From: Dawidia cretensis
Lineage (GTDB): Bacteria; Bacteroidota; Bacteroidia; Cytophagales; Cyclobacteriaceae
Assembly (NCBI RefSeq): GCF_018598175.1
Contig: NZ_JAHESE010000006.1
Location: forward strand, 1-64,000
DNA: 64,000 bases
Reading direction: 5' to 3'
The position numbers were made by a program, and so were the translations under genes. Numbering within the stretch: the first letter of the stretch is position 1; each line of letters begins with the position of its first letter. This document shows positions 16,482 to 26,500 of this stretch, in pieces. Under the pieces are notes generated by a model. That model ran no database searches and was not told the origin of the DNA. It saw only the letters and a program-made list of their open reading frames with translations.

Positions 16482-17909
16482 TTACGATACGCGGAGTTTC
16501 AACTTCTTGCCGAGCTCTTCTACGGAGCTGCGGAAGTTGGCGTCGGTCTTCATCATGTCTTCTACGGATTCCAGCGCGTGGATGACGGTGCTGTGGTCGC
16601 GGCCGCCGAAGTTCTCGCCGATGAGGGCGAGGGTCAGCTGCGTGAAGCGTTTGCAGAAATACATGGCCACCTGGCGGGGGATTACGATCTCGCGTTTCTT
16701 CACTTTGCCTTTCATGGCGTCGAGGTCGACTTTAAAGTACTCGGCAACAGTCTTTTGGATGAAGTCGACGCTGACGTCGGACTGAATTTCCTTGATGATA
16801 TTCTTCAATACCTCTTTGGCGAGGTCGAGGTCAATCTCTTTCTTGAGCAGCGTGGCGTGGAAGATGAGCGAGTTGAGCACGCCTTCCATGTCGCGCAGGT
16901 TGGTGTCGACGCTATAGGCCAGGTACTCCGACACTTCGGTCGGGATCTGGATGCCGTCGGCCAGCATCTTGCGGTTGATGATCGCCAGCTTGGTTTCGAA
17001 GTCGGGCTCTTGCAGGTCGGCGGTGAGGCCCCACTTAAAGCGGGACAGCAGACGCTCCTGGAAGCCTTTCATGTCGCGTGGCGGGCAGTCGCTCGTCATG
17101 ATGATCTGCTTGCCGGATTGGTGCAGCTGGTTGAAGATATGGAAGAACATCTCCTGTGTTTTCTCGCGGCCGGCGAGGAACTGCACGTCGTCCAAGATCA
17201 GCAGGTCCACCTGCAGGTAATAGTTCTGAAACTCCTGCACCTTGTGGTTTTGCAGGGCGTTGAGGAATTGTGTGGTAAAATCGTTCTGGTCAATATACAG
17301 GGCCACTTTGCCCGGCATGTTGTTTTTGATCTCGTTGCCAATGGCTTGTACGAGGTGGGTCTTGCCTACCCCTACTCCACCGTATAGCATGAGCGGATTG
17401 AAAGAGGTAACGCCGGGCTTCTTGGCCACCGCGAGTCCGGCGGAACGCGCCAGGCGGTTACAGTCACCTTCTACAAAGTTGTCGAAGGTATAGGTCGGGT
17501 TTAACCGCGAGTTTACCGTTTGCGGGTTGAGGGCTTTGAATGTAAAGGGCGAATAGTCGTCGTTGCCAAAGCTACCGTTTACACCGCTGCGGCGATTTGT
17601 TATCGTACCGTTTATAGGGTAGTTAACCGACACGGCGGGTGCTTGCTTGTTACCGCTGTCTACTACTACAGAATATTCCAGGCGGCCTGTCGGGCCCAGT
17701 ACAGTATGTATGGCTTTCTTCAGCACGGGCACATAGTGCTCTTCGAGCCATTCATAGAAGAACTGCGAAGGTACCTGTATGGTCAGTATGTCCCCTTCCA
17801 CGCGCAGTGGAACGATGGGCTTGAACCAAGTGCTGAAATTCTCTTCGCCAACATTCTCGCGAATGACTTCCAGACAATCGTTCCATACTGTGCCACAGCT
17901 AACTTCCAT
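16482..17909 (-). CDS. dnaA: Chromosomal replication initiator protein DnaA
   Basis: A 475-residue AAA+ initiator that opens the origin by binding DnaA boxes. It has the N-terminal domain I (NFSTWFKPIVPL region), a variable linker, the AAA+ core with Walker A GGVGVGKTHLVQAIGN and Walker B LLILDDVQFLAGREKTQEMF, and the C-terminal DNA-binding helix-turn-helix ending in FGGRDHSTVIHALESVEDM. Length is normal. A small hairpin (TTCCCC/GGGGAA, 17937-17951) lies 28 nt upstream of the ATG in the leader. The gene is divergent from the methylmalonyl-CoA mutase gene. dnaN and recF are not beside it. Confidence 0.98.
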   Translation of the reverse strand: MEVSCGTVWNDCLEVIRENVGEENFSTWFKPIVPLRVEGDILTIQVPSQFFYEWLEEHYVPVLKKAIHTVLGPTGRLEYSVVVDSGNKQAPAVSVNYPINGTITNRRSGVNGSFGNDDYSPFTFKALNPQTVNSRLNPTYTFDNFVEGDCNRLARSAGLAVAKKPGVTSFNPLMLYGGVGVGKTHLVQAIGNEIKNNMPGKVALYIDQNDFTTQFLNALQNHKVQEFQNYYLQVDLLILDDVQFLAGREKTQEMFFHIFNQLHQSGKQIIMTSDCPPRDMKGFQERLLSRFKWGLTADLQEPDFETKLAIINRKMLADGIQIPTEVSEYLAYSVDTNLRDMEGVLNSLIFHATLLKKEIDLDLAKEVLKNIIKEIQSDVSVDFIQKTVAEYFKVDLDAMKGKVKKREIVIPRQVAMYFCKRFTQLTLALIGENFGGRDHSTVIHALESVEDMMKTDANFRSSVEELGKKLKLRVS

Positions 17910-18098
17910 GAGATCTGAATTTGTTAGGATTTTGAGTTCCCCGTCGGGGAAAGGGAGACAAAGATGTGAAAAAAGAGATTAAGAAAACAAGCACCTTTCT
18001 CCTTGATTTTCCGGAAAAAAATGTGCTTCCAAATTTTTAAAATTAAAAACGCAAACGGTTGAATAAAACTTAGCTAAAATTGAGTTGAATTGCATAGC

Positions 18099-21000
18099 AT
18101 GGCTGAAAAAACGTTTCAGGAGTTGTTGCAGGAGGCCTTTCCCAAAACCGCTCAGGCCGACTGGTATCGAATAGCGTCACAAGAGCTTGACGGAAAAAGT
18201 CCCGACGAAACACTGGCCTGGGCCACCGAAGACAATTTGTCTTTTGGGCCTTATTATGGCCCGCATAACCTTCCGGAGGCCCTTCCGCTCAGCCTTCCAC
18301 CGGCTACCGACCCGTATGCCGGCGCCCGGCATTGGTGGAATCAGCCTTTCATTACAGTTTCCGACGCCAGCGTCGCAAACCAACATGCGTTGGAACATTT
18401 GACGCAGGGCGCGGATGGAATTTTATTTAAGCTGCCGGAAGCGTCGCCCGTTGACATGACCGTTTTGCTGGCGGGTATCGACTGGCCGTATTGCAGCGTA
18501 AGCTTCTGGCTGTCAACGCCTGCGCACTTCGCTGCGATGACCTCTTTTATAGAGCAGCAGGCTTACGCGCCCGATTCGCTTACCGGCGCCATCTTTCTTC
18601 CTCCTTCCGTTGCGGTAACGCCTGTGGCAAATCAAAACAAGCTCCGCACGCTGGGCATGATCATTCACCGCACGACGCCTGTACAAGAGATTGTCGAAGC
18701 CCTTACCCGCGCCGCCGCCGCCATCGACGCCTCGGTGCGTGCCGGAAATACTACTGCCAGCGCCGTGCGCCAGGTAGCCTTCTCGGTAGAGACTGAAAAC
18801 GACTTTATTATAGAGGCCGCCAAACTCAAGGCGCTACGGTATTTATACCTCGGGCTGGTGAACACCTACGGTATACATGATATGCCGTTGGACTCCCTAC
18901 ATGTTCATGTAAGGGTAGAGGCGTTTGCCGCCGAGGCATATGCTCCGCATGGTACCATGCTGAAGGCCACCGCGGCCTCGCTGGCCTCTATATTCGGAGG
19001 CTGTAGCGCGTTGTCGGTGCTTCCCGAAGATGAGGGAAACGCCACCTTCCGCCGCATTGCGCGCAACGTCGGCAGTATCCTGCGTGAAGAAAGCCACCTC
19101 GACAAGGTCTCCGACCCGTTGGCTGGCTCGTATACGGCCGAAGCCGCTATACAGACTATCATCGCAGAAGTAAAGCGACTGCTGCCGCGGAAGTTGCCGG
19201 CGCCAGTATATACTCCGGTCGCGCCCCTGGCCGCCGGTAAAGATAAACCCTGGCTCAGCCCCGAGAAGATCGCGGTGTTTCCGGCGTATGCCCCGGCGAC
19301 GATCAACAACCTGATCCACCTCGACTATCCTTCGGGCTTACCGCCCTACCTGCGCGGCCCTTATGCCACAATGTATACCACGAAGCCGTGGACCATCCGC
19401 CAGTATGCGGGCTTCTCTACGGCCAAAGACTCCAACGCCTTTTATCGTCGCAACCTGGCCGCGGGCCAACGCGGTTTGTCGGTTGCATTTGACCTGGCCA
19501 CCCACCGTGGCTATGATTCCGACCACCCGCGCGTAACGGGCGACGTGGGCAAAGCCGGTGTGGCCATTGACTCGGTACTGGATATGAAGATCCTCTTCGA
19601 CCAGATTCCGCTCGACAAGATGTCGGTGTCGATGACGATGAACGGCGCGGTGCTGCCCATCATGGCATTTTATATAGTTGCGGCAGAAGAGCAGGGTGTA
19701 GCCCCTAAGCAGCTAAGCGGCACCATTCAGAACGACATCCTGAAGGAGTTTATGGTGCGTAATACCTATATCTATCCTCCGGCGCCGTCGATGCGCATTG
19801 TGGCCGACATCTTTGCCTATACCTCGCGCCACATGCCCAAGTTCAATTCCATCAGCATCAGTGGCTACCACATGCACGAGGCGGGGGCGCCGGCGCACCT
19901 GGAGCTGGCCTATACACTGGCCGACGGATTGGAGTATATCCGTACGGGCCTTGCCGCCGGTATTGCCATCGACGACTTTGCTCCCCGCCTGTCGTTCTTC
20001 TGGGGCATTGGTATGAACTTCTTTATGGAGGTCGCCAAGATGCGCGCGGGCCGGATGTTGTGGTCGTACCTGGTAAAACAATTCCAGCCCACCAATCCAA
20101 AGTCTATGGCGCTGCGCACGCACTGTCAAACTTCGGGGTGGAGCCTGACCGAGCAAGACCCGTATAACAATGTGACGCGTACCTATATTGAAGCCCTCGC
20201 GGCCATCAGTGGCGGCACGCAGTCGCTGCATACCAACTCGCTCGACGAGGCCATTGCCTTGCCGACCGACTTCTCGGCGCGCATTGCGCGTAACACACAA
20301 TTATTTATTGAAAAAGAAACGGGTATCACGCGTACGGTCGATCCGCTGGCGGGCTCGTATTACCTGGAGAACCTCACGGCGGAGCTTGCCGAGAAAGCGT
20401 GGGAGCTGATTCAGGAAGTGGAGAAGCTTGGGGGCATGACGAAAGCGATTGAAAGTGGCTTACCCAAGATGCGCATTGAACAAGCCGCCGCCGCGAAACA
20501 AGCGCGGATCGACGCGGGCAAGGATGTGATTGTCGGCGTGAACAAATATACCGTTACCGACAAAACCGACTTCGACATCCTGGAAGTCGACAACGTTGCC
20601 GTACGGCAAGAGCAGGTGGATCGCCTGACGGAGCTGAAAGCCACACGCGACAATGCGGCGGTGGAAGCGGCGCTGCAGGCATTGACGACGTCTGCCACGA
20701 CAGGCGAAGGAAATCTGCTGGCGCTCGCGATCGATGCCGCGCGGGCACGGGCTACGCTGGGTGAGATCTCGGCGGCGCTTGAAAAAGTATTTGGACGTTA
20801 TAAGGCCAGTGTACGTTCTATTACAGGTGTATATGCAGGAGAAATGAAGAACCAGCAAGTTTTTGAAGATGTGCGGGCGCTGTCAGACCAGTTTGCCGCA
20901 CTCGATGGCCGCCGGCCACGCATTCTCGTGGCGAAGATGGGGCAGGACGGTCATGACCGCGGCGCGAAGGTGATTGCCACGAGCTTTGCAGATCTTGGTT

Positions 21001-21302
21001 TTGATGTTGACATTGGGCCGCTCTTTCAAACTCCGGAGGAAGTGGCCATGCAGGCTGCGGAGAACGACGTGCATATTGTTGGCGCTTCGAGCCTGGCCGG
21101 TGGACACAAGACGTTGGTGCCGGAGCTGATACAGGCGCTGGCGAAGATTGGGCGTGCTGATATTATGGTGGTGGCGGGTGGTGTGATACCCCAACAAGAT
21201 TATACGTTTCTGTATGAGGCAGGGGTGTCGTTTATTTTTGGGCCGGGGACTGTTATTACAGATGCGGCGAAGGAGATACTTGGAAAACTCATGCGCTTGT
21301 AG
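18099..21302 (+). CDS. Methylmalonyl-CoA mutase, small and large subunits fused in one chain
   Basis: A 1,067-residue adenosylcobalamin-dependent mutase (methylmalonyl-CoA to or from succinyl-CoA). Residues 1 to about 375 resemble the small (MutA/beta) subunit: the N-terminal W-x-L-G pattern, a degenerate barrel, and [11 protein letters not shown] near the end; it has no B12 domain. From about residue 385 a complete large (MutB/alpha) subunit follows: [20 protein letters not shown] (from 419), [52 protein letters not shown], and a C-terminal B12 domain with the cobalt-ligand motif [10 protein letters not shown] (His952). Usually these are two genes. The GYHMQEAGA motif reads GYHMHEAGA (His593). 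I start at the ATG at 18099 rather than a TTG 9 nt upstream. Confidence 0.93.
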   Translation: MAEKTFQELLQEAFPKTAQADWYRIASQELDGKSPDETLAWATEDNLSFGPYYGPHNLPEALPLSLPPATDPYAGARHWWNQPFITVSDASVANQHALEHLTQGADGILFKLPEASPVDMTVLLAGIDWPYCSVSFWLSTPAHFAAMTSFIEQQAYAPDSLTGAIFLPPSVAVTPVANQNKLRTLGMIIHRTTPVQEIVEALTRAAAAIDASVRAGNTTASAVRQVAFSVETENDFIIEAAKLKALRYLYLGLVNTYGIHDMPLDSLHVHVRVEAFAAEAYAPHGTMLKATAASLASIFGGCSALSVLPEDEGNATFRRIARNVGSILREESHLDKVSDPLAGSYTAEAAIQTIIAEVKRLLPRKLPAPVYTPVAPLAAGKDKPWLSPEKIAVFPAYAPATINNLIHLDYPSGLPPYLRGPYATMYTTKPWTIRQYAGFSTAKDSNAFYRRNLAAGQRGLSVAFDLATHRGYDSDHPRVTGDVGKAGVAIDSVLDMKILFDQIPLDKMSVSMTMNGAVLPIMAFYIVAAEEQGVAPKQLSGTIQNDILKEFMVRNTYIYPPAPSMRIVADIFAYTSRHMPKFNSISISGYHMHEAGAPAHLELAYTLADGLEYIRTGLAAGIAIDDFAPRLSFFWGIGMNFFMEVAKMRAGRMLWSYLVKQFQPTNPKSMALRTHCQTSGWSLTEQDPYNNVTRTYIEALAAISGGTQSLHTNSLDEAIALPTDFSARIARNTQLFIEKETGITRTVDPLAGSYYLENLTAELAEKAWELIQEVEKLGGMTKAIESGLPKMRIEQAAAAKQARIDAGKDVIVGVNKYTVTDKTDFDILEVDNVAVRQEQVDRLTELKATRDNAAVEAALQALTTSATTGEGNLLALAIDAARARATLGEISAALEKVFGRYKASVRSITGVYAGEMKNQQVFEDVRALSDQFAALDGRRPRILVAKMGQDGHDRGAKVIATSFADLGFDVDIGPLFQTPEEVAMQAAENDVHIVGASSLAGGHKTLVPELIQALAKIGRADIMVVAGGVIPQQDYTFLYEAGVSFIFGPGTVITDAAKEILGKLMRL

Positions 21303-21645
21303 AAAATAATACACACGGGTGATTTCCCCTTTCGCGTCGGGACATTCGTGATTTCATATTATCTTTGTTACCATACCGGTGGACAGTACTATCTATCCTG
21401 TACCTGTCGTATGTGTCTGTTTGCCGGATGTGTGTAAGCGTTCTTCCCGTAACCTCTTGTGTGATGCGTTCAGCATCCATTCTACCACAGAGATTCGGGT
21501 GCGCCTTTGCAATCCTTACGTACGAGTCCTGAGCTGGTGGCCCTGCCGCATGCAATAGCCTGCGCGTTGGGTAAGCCTATGTGGTTGTGCGCCGTGCGCA
21601 CGACATGTCTTATTGTATACGTAACCAAAAAAAAACAACACCCCC
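21303..21645. other. Intergenic region upstream of the methyltransferase
   Basis: A 343-nt gap with no gene. A TATCTTTG box at 21360-21367 matches the Bacteroidota -7 consensus but lies some 280 nt upstream of the next start, so a long leader or a missed small transcript would be needed. No strong hairpin follows the mutase stop. Confidence 0.4.
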
Positions 21646-22419
21646 ATGTTGACGGAAGCTCAGTTTACCGAAGGAGTGGCCTATGCCCGGAACAATTTTC
21701 AAGCAGAAGATTCTCATTTAATTCTCGACAAAGCTCTTATCAAAGACAAATTCGACCTGACCGGCATGAAAGTGCTGGACTTCGGCTGTGGTATGGGCGG
21801 CATGACGCTGTGGTATGCCAAGAACTGGAATTGTGAAGTGACCGGTGTGGACATTGATAACCACCACATCACGATCGCGCAGCACTTGCAGCAAGAATTG
21901 CATATCGACAATGCCCGGTTTGAAAAGCGGAACATCATGACAAACCCCTTCGCTGAAAAATTCGACCTCGTTTTTATCAACGACGTAGTGGAACATATTG
22001 AACTCAATTTACTGCGGCGGCTGTTGGCCAGTGTCAAGAAATCACTCGCCAAAGGTGGCAAGATCTTTATCAGCTATCCGCCGTGGCGCAGCCCGTATGC
22101 GTCTCACCTCACGCATATTATCAAAATTCCCTGGTGTCAATTCCTGCCCAAACCCATTCTGAACAAAATGCTGGAAGAGCGAAACCACATCATCGTGGGC
22201 GAGGAAGAAGGCACGATTAAAGAGGTTTATACAAATCTCAATCATCTGACGCATACCAAGCTACAAGAGATCCTCGATGCCAACGGTCTGCGTACGCTGT
22301 TCCGCAAAAGTCACACGATCCTGAACCGCGCGACGCTGCTGAAGAAGTATAACATCAATTTCTTCCCGTTCGACTTCCTGGTAACAAAAGAATTTTTGCT
22401 GGTCGAGCCTCAGGCGTAA
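21646..22419 (+). CDS. Class I SAM-dependent methyltransferase
   Basis: A 257-residue Rossmann-fold methyltransferase. Motif I is VLDFGCGMGGMTLWYA (about 43-58), followed by the acidic motif VTGVDIDNHHITIAQ and the post-motif LVFINDVVEHIELNL. The C-terminal third (RSPYASHLTHIIKIPWCQFL and later) is of the type seen in methyltransferases linked to polysaccharide or lipid modification. Substrate unknown. It is followed after 17 nt by the convergent metal transporter gene. Confidence 0.85.
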   Translation: MLTEAQFTEGVAYARNNFQAEDSHLILDKALIKDKFDLTGMKVLDFGCGMGGMTLWYAKNWNCEVTGVDIDNHHITIAQHLQQELHIDNARFEKRNIMTNPFAEKFDLVFINDVVEHIELNLLRRLLASVKKSLAKGGKIFISYPPWRSPYASHLTHIIKIPWCQFLPKPILNKMLEERNHIIVGEEEGTIKEVYTNLNHLTHTKLQEILDANGLRTLFRKSHTILNRATLLKKYNINFFPFDFLVTKEFLLVEPQA

Positions 22420-22436
22420 TATTGGATTTTTCGCGG

Positions 22437-23396
22437 TTAGTGTACTACCGGCGTGGTGTCGCACGCCGCATAGCCTTTTATTTCGAATTCAATGGTGGCA
22501 TGCTGAATGCCGATGGTTTGCAATTGTTTTTTGATGCGCGTTTTTAATGCTTCGAGCGGCTCGGTATCCAGCGGCTGCCGGAGTACGATGTGCGTCGTCA
22601 AAATATTGAAGGTGCCGTCGAGTGTCCAAAGGTGCAGGTCGTGCAGCGCTTCCACTTCTTCGAAGGTGGCGAGCTCTTTGCGCACCCTTTCTTCGGATAT
22701 ATTGTGCGGCACGCCTTGCAGCATGATCTGAAAGGCGCCGCGGATGTTACGGTATACATTAAACAGAATGATGCCGCCGATGATCATCGACAGCAACGGA
22801 TCGATGATGGGCACGTCGGCAAACTTCATCACGATGCTGCCGATCAGCACGGCTACCCAGCCCAACACATCTTCCAGGAAGTGCAGCGACAATACTTTCT
22901 CGTTGATCGATTCCCCTTTCTTGAGGCGCAACATGGCGGCGCCATTCACCAGTATACCGATGACGGCAAAGATCAGCATGCCTGTGGTATCGGGTTGTTC
23001 GGGGTGCCACAATCGCTTGAAGGCCTCTATAAGAATGAAGATGGACCCGACGGTGAGCACCACGGCGTTGATAAACGCGCCGACGAGCGAGAAGCGTTTA
23101 TACCCATAGGTATATACTGTATCGGGCTGCCGGTGCGACTTGCGCTCGAAGAACCACGCGGTGCCCAGGGACAGGCTGTCGCCGAGGTCGTGCAGCGCGT
23201 CTGACATGATAGCCACCGAGTTGGTATACAGCCCCCCCACCAATTCGAGCAACGCAAACCCCAGGTTTAACCAGAAGGCTACGGCTATATTATTGCCACT
23301 GTAGTGGTGATGATGGTGGCCGTGCGCATGGCTATGCCCGTGATCATGTGCATGATCGTGGTCGTGGTCGTGCGGATGGTCGTGATGATGCCCCAT
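22437..23396 (-). CDS. Cation diffusion facilitator (Zn/Co exporter, CzcD/ZitB type)
   Basis: A 319-residue inner-membrane proton-coupled metal exporter with six membrane helices. The N-terminal 32 residues are about half histidine alternating with Asp, a metal-binding tail. The intramembrane zinc site is seen as SDALHDLGDSL in helix 2 and HFLEDVLGWVAVLIG in helix 5. The C-terminal cytoplasmic ferredoxin-like domain shows ALHDLHLWTLDG. These features place it in the CzcD/ZitB subgroup, which exports zinc, cobalt or cadmium. Divergent from the TPR-CHAT gene. Confidence 0.94.
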   Translation of the reverse strand: MGHHHDHPHDHDHDHAHDHGHSHAHGHHHHHYSGNNIAVAFWLNLGFALLELVGGLYTNSVAIMSDALHDLGDSLSLGTAWFFERKSHRQPDTVYTYGYKRFSLVGAFINAVVLTVGSIFILIEAFKRLWHPEQPDTTGMLIFAVIGILVNGAAMLRLKKGESINEKVLSLHFLEDVLGWVAVLIGSIVMKFADVPIIDPLLSMIIGGIILFNVYRNIRGAFQIMLQGVPHNISEERVRKELATFEEVEALHDLHLWTLDGTFNILTTHIVLRQPLDTEPLEALKTRIKKQLQTIGIQHATIEFEIKGYAACDTTPVVH

Positions 23397-23552
23397 ATCT
23401 CAAAAGTCGGCACAAAACGGCTGCAACAGGAGTGCAGATACCGTATTTTTACCCTTTCTGCAAGGGTGCTGCATAAACTGTATCGGCAGGGTTACGATAG
23501 TGCCGGGGAATTTGTAAATTTATACGCCCATAAATATCTAACATCCCCTACC

Positions 23553-26500
23553 ATGAAGAAAAACGGGATCATCCTGTTGGTTGCGCTGTTCCTGGCGTGT
23601 GCCCAACCTGCGCTCTCCCAAAATAAAAAGTATGACAAGTCGCTCGCCAAGATCGATGCGTCGTATGCCGGGGGTAGCTTTGAGAAAGCCGAAAGCTCGC
23701 TGGCCAAGCTTAAAAAGACGATTACGGCTAAGATGGGGCCGCAGAATACCTACATGCCGGGACTTTACTTACGCGAGGCCCGCATTGGCCTGGCGTTGGG
23801 GATGTTGGGCGGCTTTGACAAAGCGCTGGAAAATGCACAAGCCTCCAGCCTGGCCGTGTTTGGGGAAAACAGCGCCAGCTATGCTACCACGCAGATTGAC
23901 GTTGCCGAGATCTATAACGCTTACGGTAACTACCGCATCAGCCGTGAATATAGTACCAAAGCGAAAGAACAACTGATCCGCACGGGGCAGATGACCGACC
24001 TGTTGAAAGGTCGCATTGCCCTCGTGGAAAGTGAAGCCCTGATCGGCCAGGGATTTTGTAACGACGCCCTGGGAATCATGCGCGAGCAGGAAAGCTTCTT
24101 TGCCAGCCGTGCAGTCGAGAAAGAAACCAAAGTGGAAAGCGGCGTCATCAAAACGCAGCGCGTGCCGGAAACCGAGCTGATACAACGGTACGGCGATTAT
24201 GCACGCCTGCTGACACAAATTGCCGTGGCCTATAGCAAAAAGGGTAGCCTCATCAGCGCGGACTCCGCCTTTACCGCTGCGCGCACCTGGCTGAAAAGCA
24301 ACCGACGTTTCCTGGGCGAAACTGATCTCTCTGCGGAGCGCAACAACTATCAATGGGCCATCAGTTTGATTGAAAACGGCAACCTTATCCTGCCGAAGGA
24401 ATTAGAGCTCAACCGCACCCTCGACGATCTAAAGAAAAAAGCAAACCCTACCAACACGCTCGCGCAAGACATCTATATCGCCCACCTGCACAAGTTGCTG
24501 GTAGACGAAGAGAAAAACCGCTACGTAAATACAAAGGCGGAATTTGAGAAAGTGCTGAGCAAGTATTTTTCGAAAGGCAGCGTGGTGCGCATCAATTTGC
24601 AGGCAGTAGAGTTCGACACCAAGCTTGGGCGTGATAAAACCAAGAATGTGGAAGGCGAAGCACTGGGGGTACTCAACACCAAGACCTTGCCGCGCAATCA
24701 CCCAACTGCGCTGAAGATCCTGAACTTCCTGTATAATGCTGCCATTGCGGAGAAACGTTATGCCAATGCAGAAAGCTATCTGAATCAACGCCTGGAGATT
24801 GAGAAGGAGCTGTACGGCGAAATCTCGCCGGCGTATCACCTGTCGCGCATCTTTGCAGCAAACTTTTACCTGGATTATACCAACAAGTTTGAAGAAGCCG
24901 GCAAAATCTACGAAGAAAGCTATAACAAAATTGTTGCCCCGCAGATCGGCGACCGTCACAAAGACCTGCTGGACATTCTCAATCACCTGGCTACCTACTA
25001 TGAAGCGGTTGATTCATACGCCCGCGCCTCTAAAACATTAAAGGCAGCCCTGGAAGCGGCCCGTCTTAAATACGATTATAAAGACATCTTGTATGCTGCC
25101 GAGCTCAATAAGATTGCTTACCTGCAGCTCAAGCTGGGCGAATATGAAGAAGCGGAAAAAGGTTTGACGAAGTCGCTCGAGGTCATCGACATGAAAGATA
25201 ACCGCGACTACAAAGAGTGGCGCCCCACGTACATCAATGCGTTGGAAACGCAGGCCAAGCTGTACGGCATCAAGGGTATGTTTGACGAAGCCGAAAGCAG
25301 CCTGGAGCGCTCGCACAAGCTGATTACGCGCTCCAAGACCGATATCAACAGCGAACTGTCGGCGGAAGAAGAGCTTACCGCGCTCTTTATCCAATTGGGC
25401 CGCTTCTCGGAAGCTGACCGCCTGGTGGCCGACCAGATACCCGAGTCGGAAAAACTTTATGGCAATACTTCCCGCCGTCTTATAGACCCATTGGTGAACA
25501 AAGGCCGCCTGCTACTGGCCAAAGGCGACTATACCGAGGCTGAGCGCACGGCGACTCGCGCCAACCAGATCGCAGTCAAGACGTACGGCATGACCTCCAC
25601 CAAGACGGCGCCCACGCAAAAACTACTGAGCGATATATACTATACGCTCGGCGACTACGACAAAGCCGAAGAGAACATTACCAAGGCCCTGAGCAGCCAG
25701 GAAAAACAGTTCGGCCGCAACCACATTGAAGTGGCCCGCTCGCTGGCGCAACTGGCGCTGATTAAATTCTATAAAGGCGACAATAGCAAAGAAGTAGAAA
25801 AGCTGATGCTGGAGGCCCGTACGGTCATTGAGACTCGTCTGGGTAAAGACAACCCGCAATACGCCGAGATCATGAAGAACATGGCCGTGCTGTATATCTC
25901 TGAAAAGAAATTTGACATTGCCTTCAATGCGTTGACAGTAGCCGAGAACATCTGGCGTACGAAGACCGGCACAAAAAACAACATTAACGCTGCTGCCATC
26001 TATACACTGACCGGCGACGTTTATTACCAGCAGAAAAATTACAAGAAGTCGGAAGAGTTTTACAACCAGGCAAAAGACCTGTACGAAAAATTCTTCAGCC
26101 GCACACACCCGGAGTATGTCAAAGTGCTCTCCAAGCTCAGCAAGGTGTATTACATGCAGCATGACTACAAGCGCTCGAAGAACATGATTGAAGAGTCGCT
26201 GAACAACTACGAGAAGTTCATCAAAGAATTCTTCCCGGCCCTGAGCGAGCGCGAGAAAGCGAAATACTGGAACACCATTAAAGGCGATTTCGAATTTTAC
26301 AACACGCTTGCTTTTAGCAACCTCGATGACTTCAAGGACCTGGCCGGCAAAATCTACAACTACCAGCTGCTGACCAAGGCGCTGCTGCTAAGCTCGTCTA
26401 TTAAAGTACGCGAGCGCATCCTGAACAGCACGGACGAGGAGCTGAAGACCCAGTATACCACCTGGGTGCAGAAGAAGGAGATGCTCACGCTGGCCCTCTC

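Noticed and set aside
23304-23552. Upstream extension of the TPR-CHAT gene
   Set aside because: It reads the reverse of the His-rich metal-exporter tail as Met/Val; the signal peptide starts at 23553.
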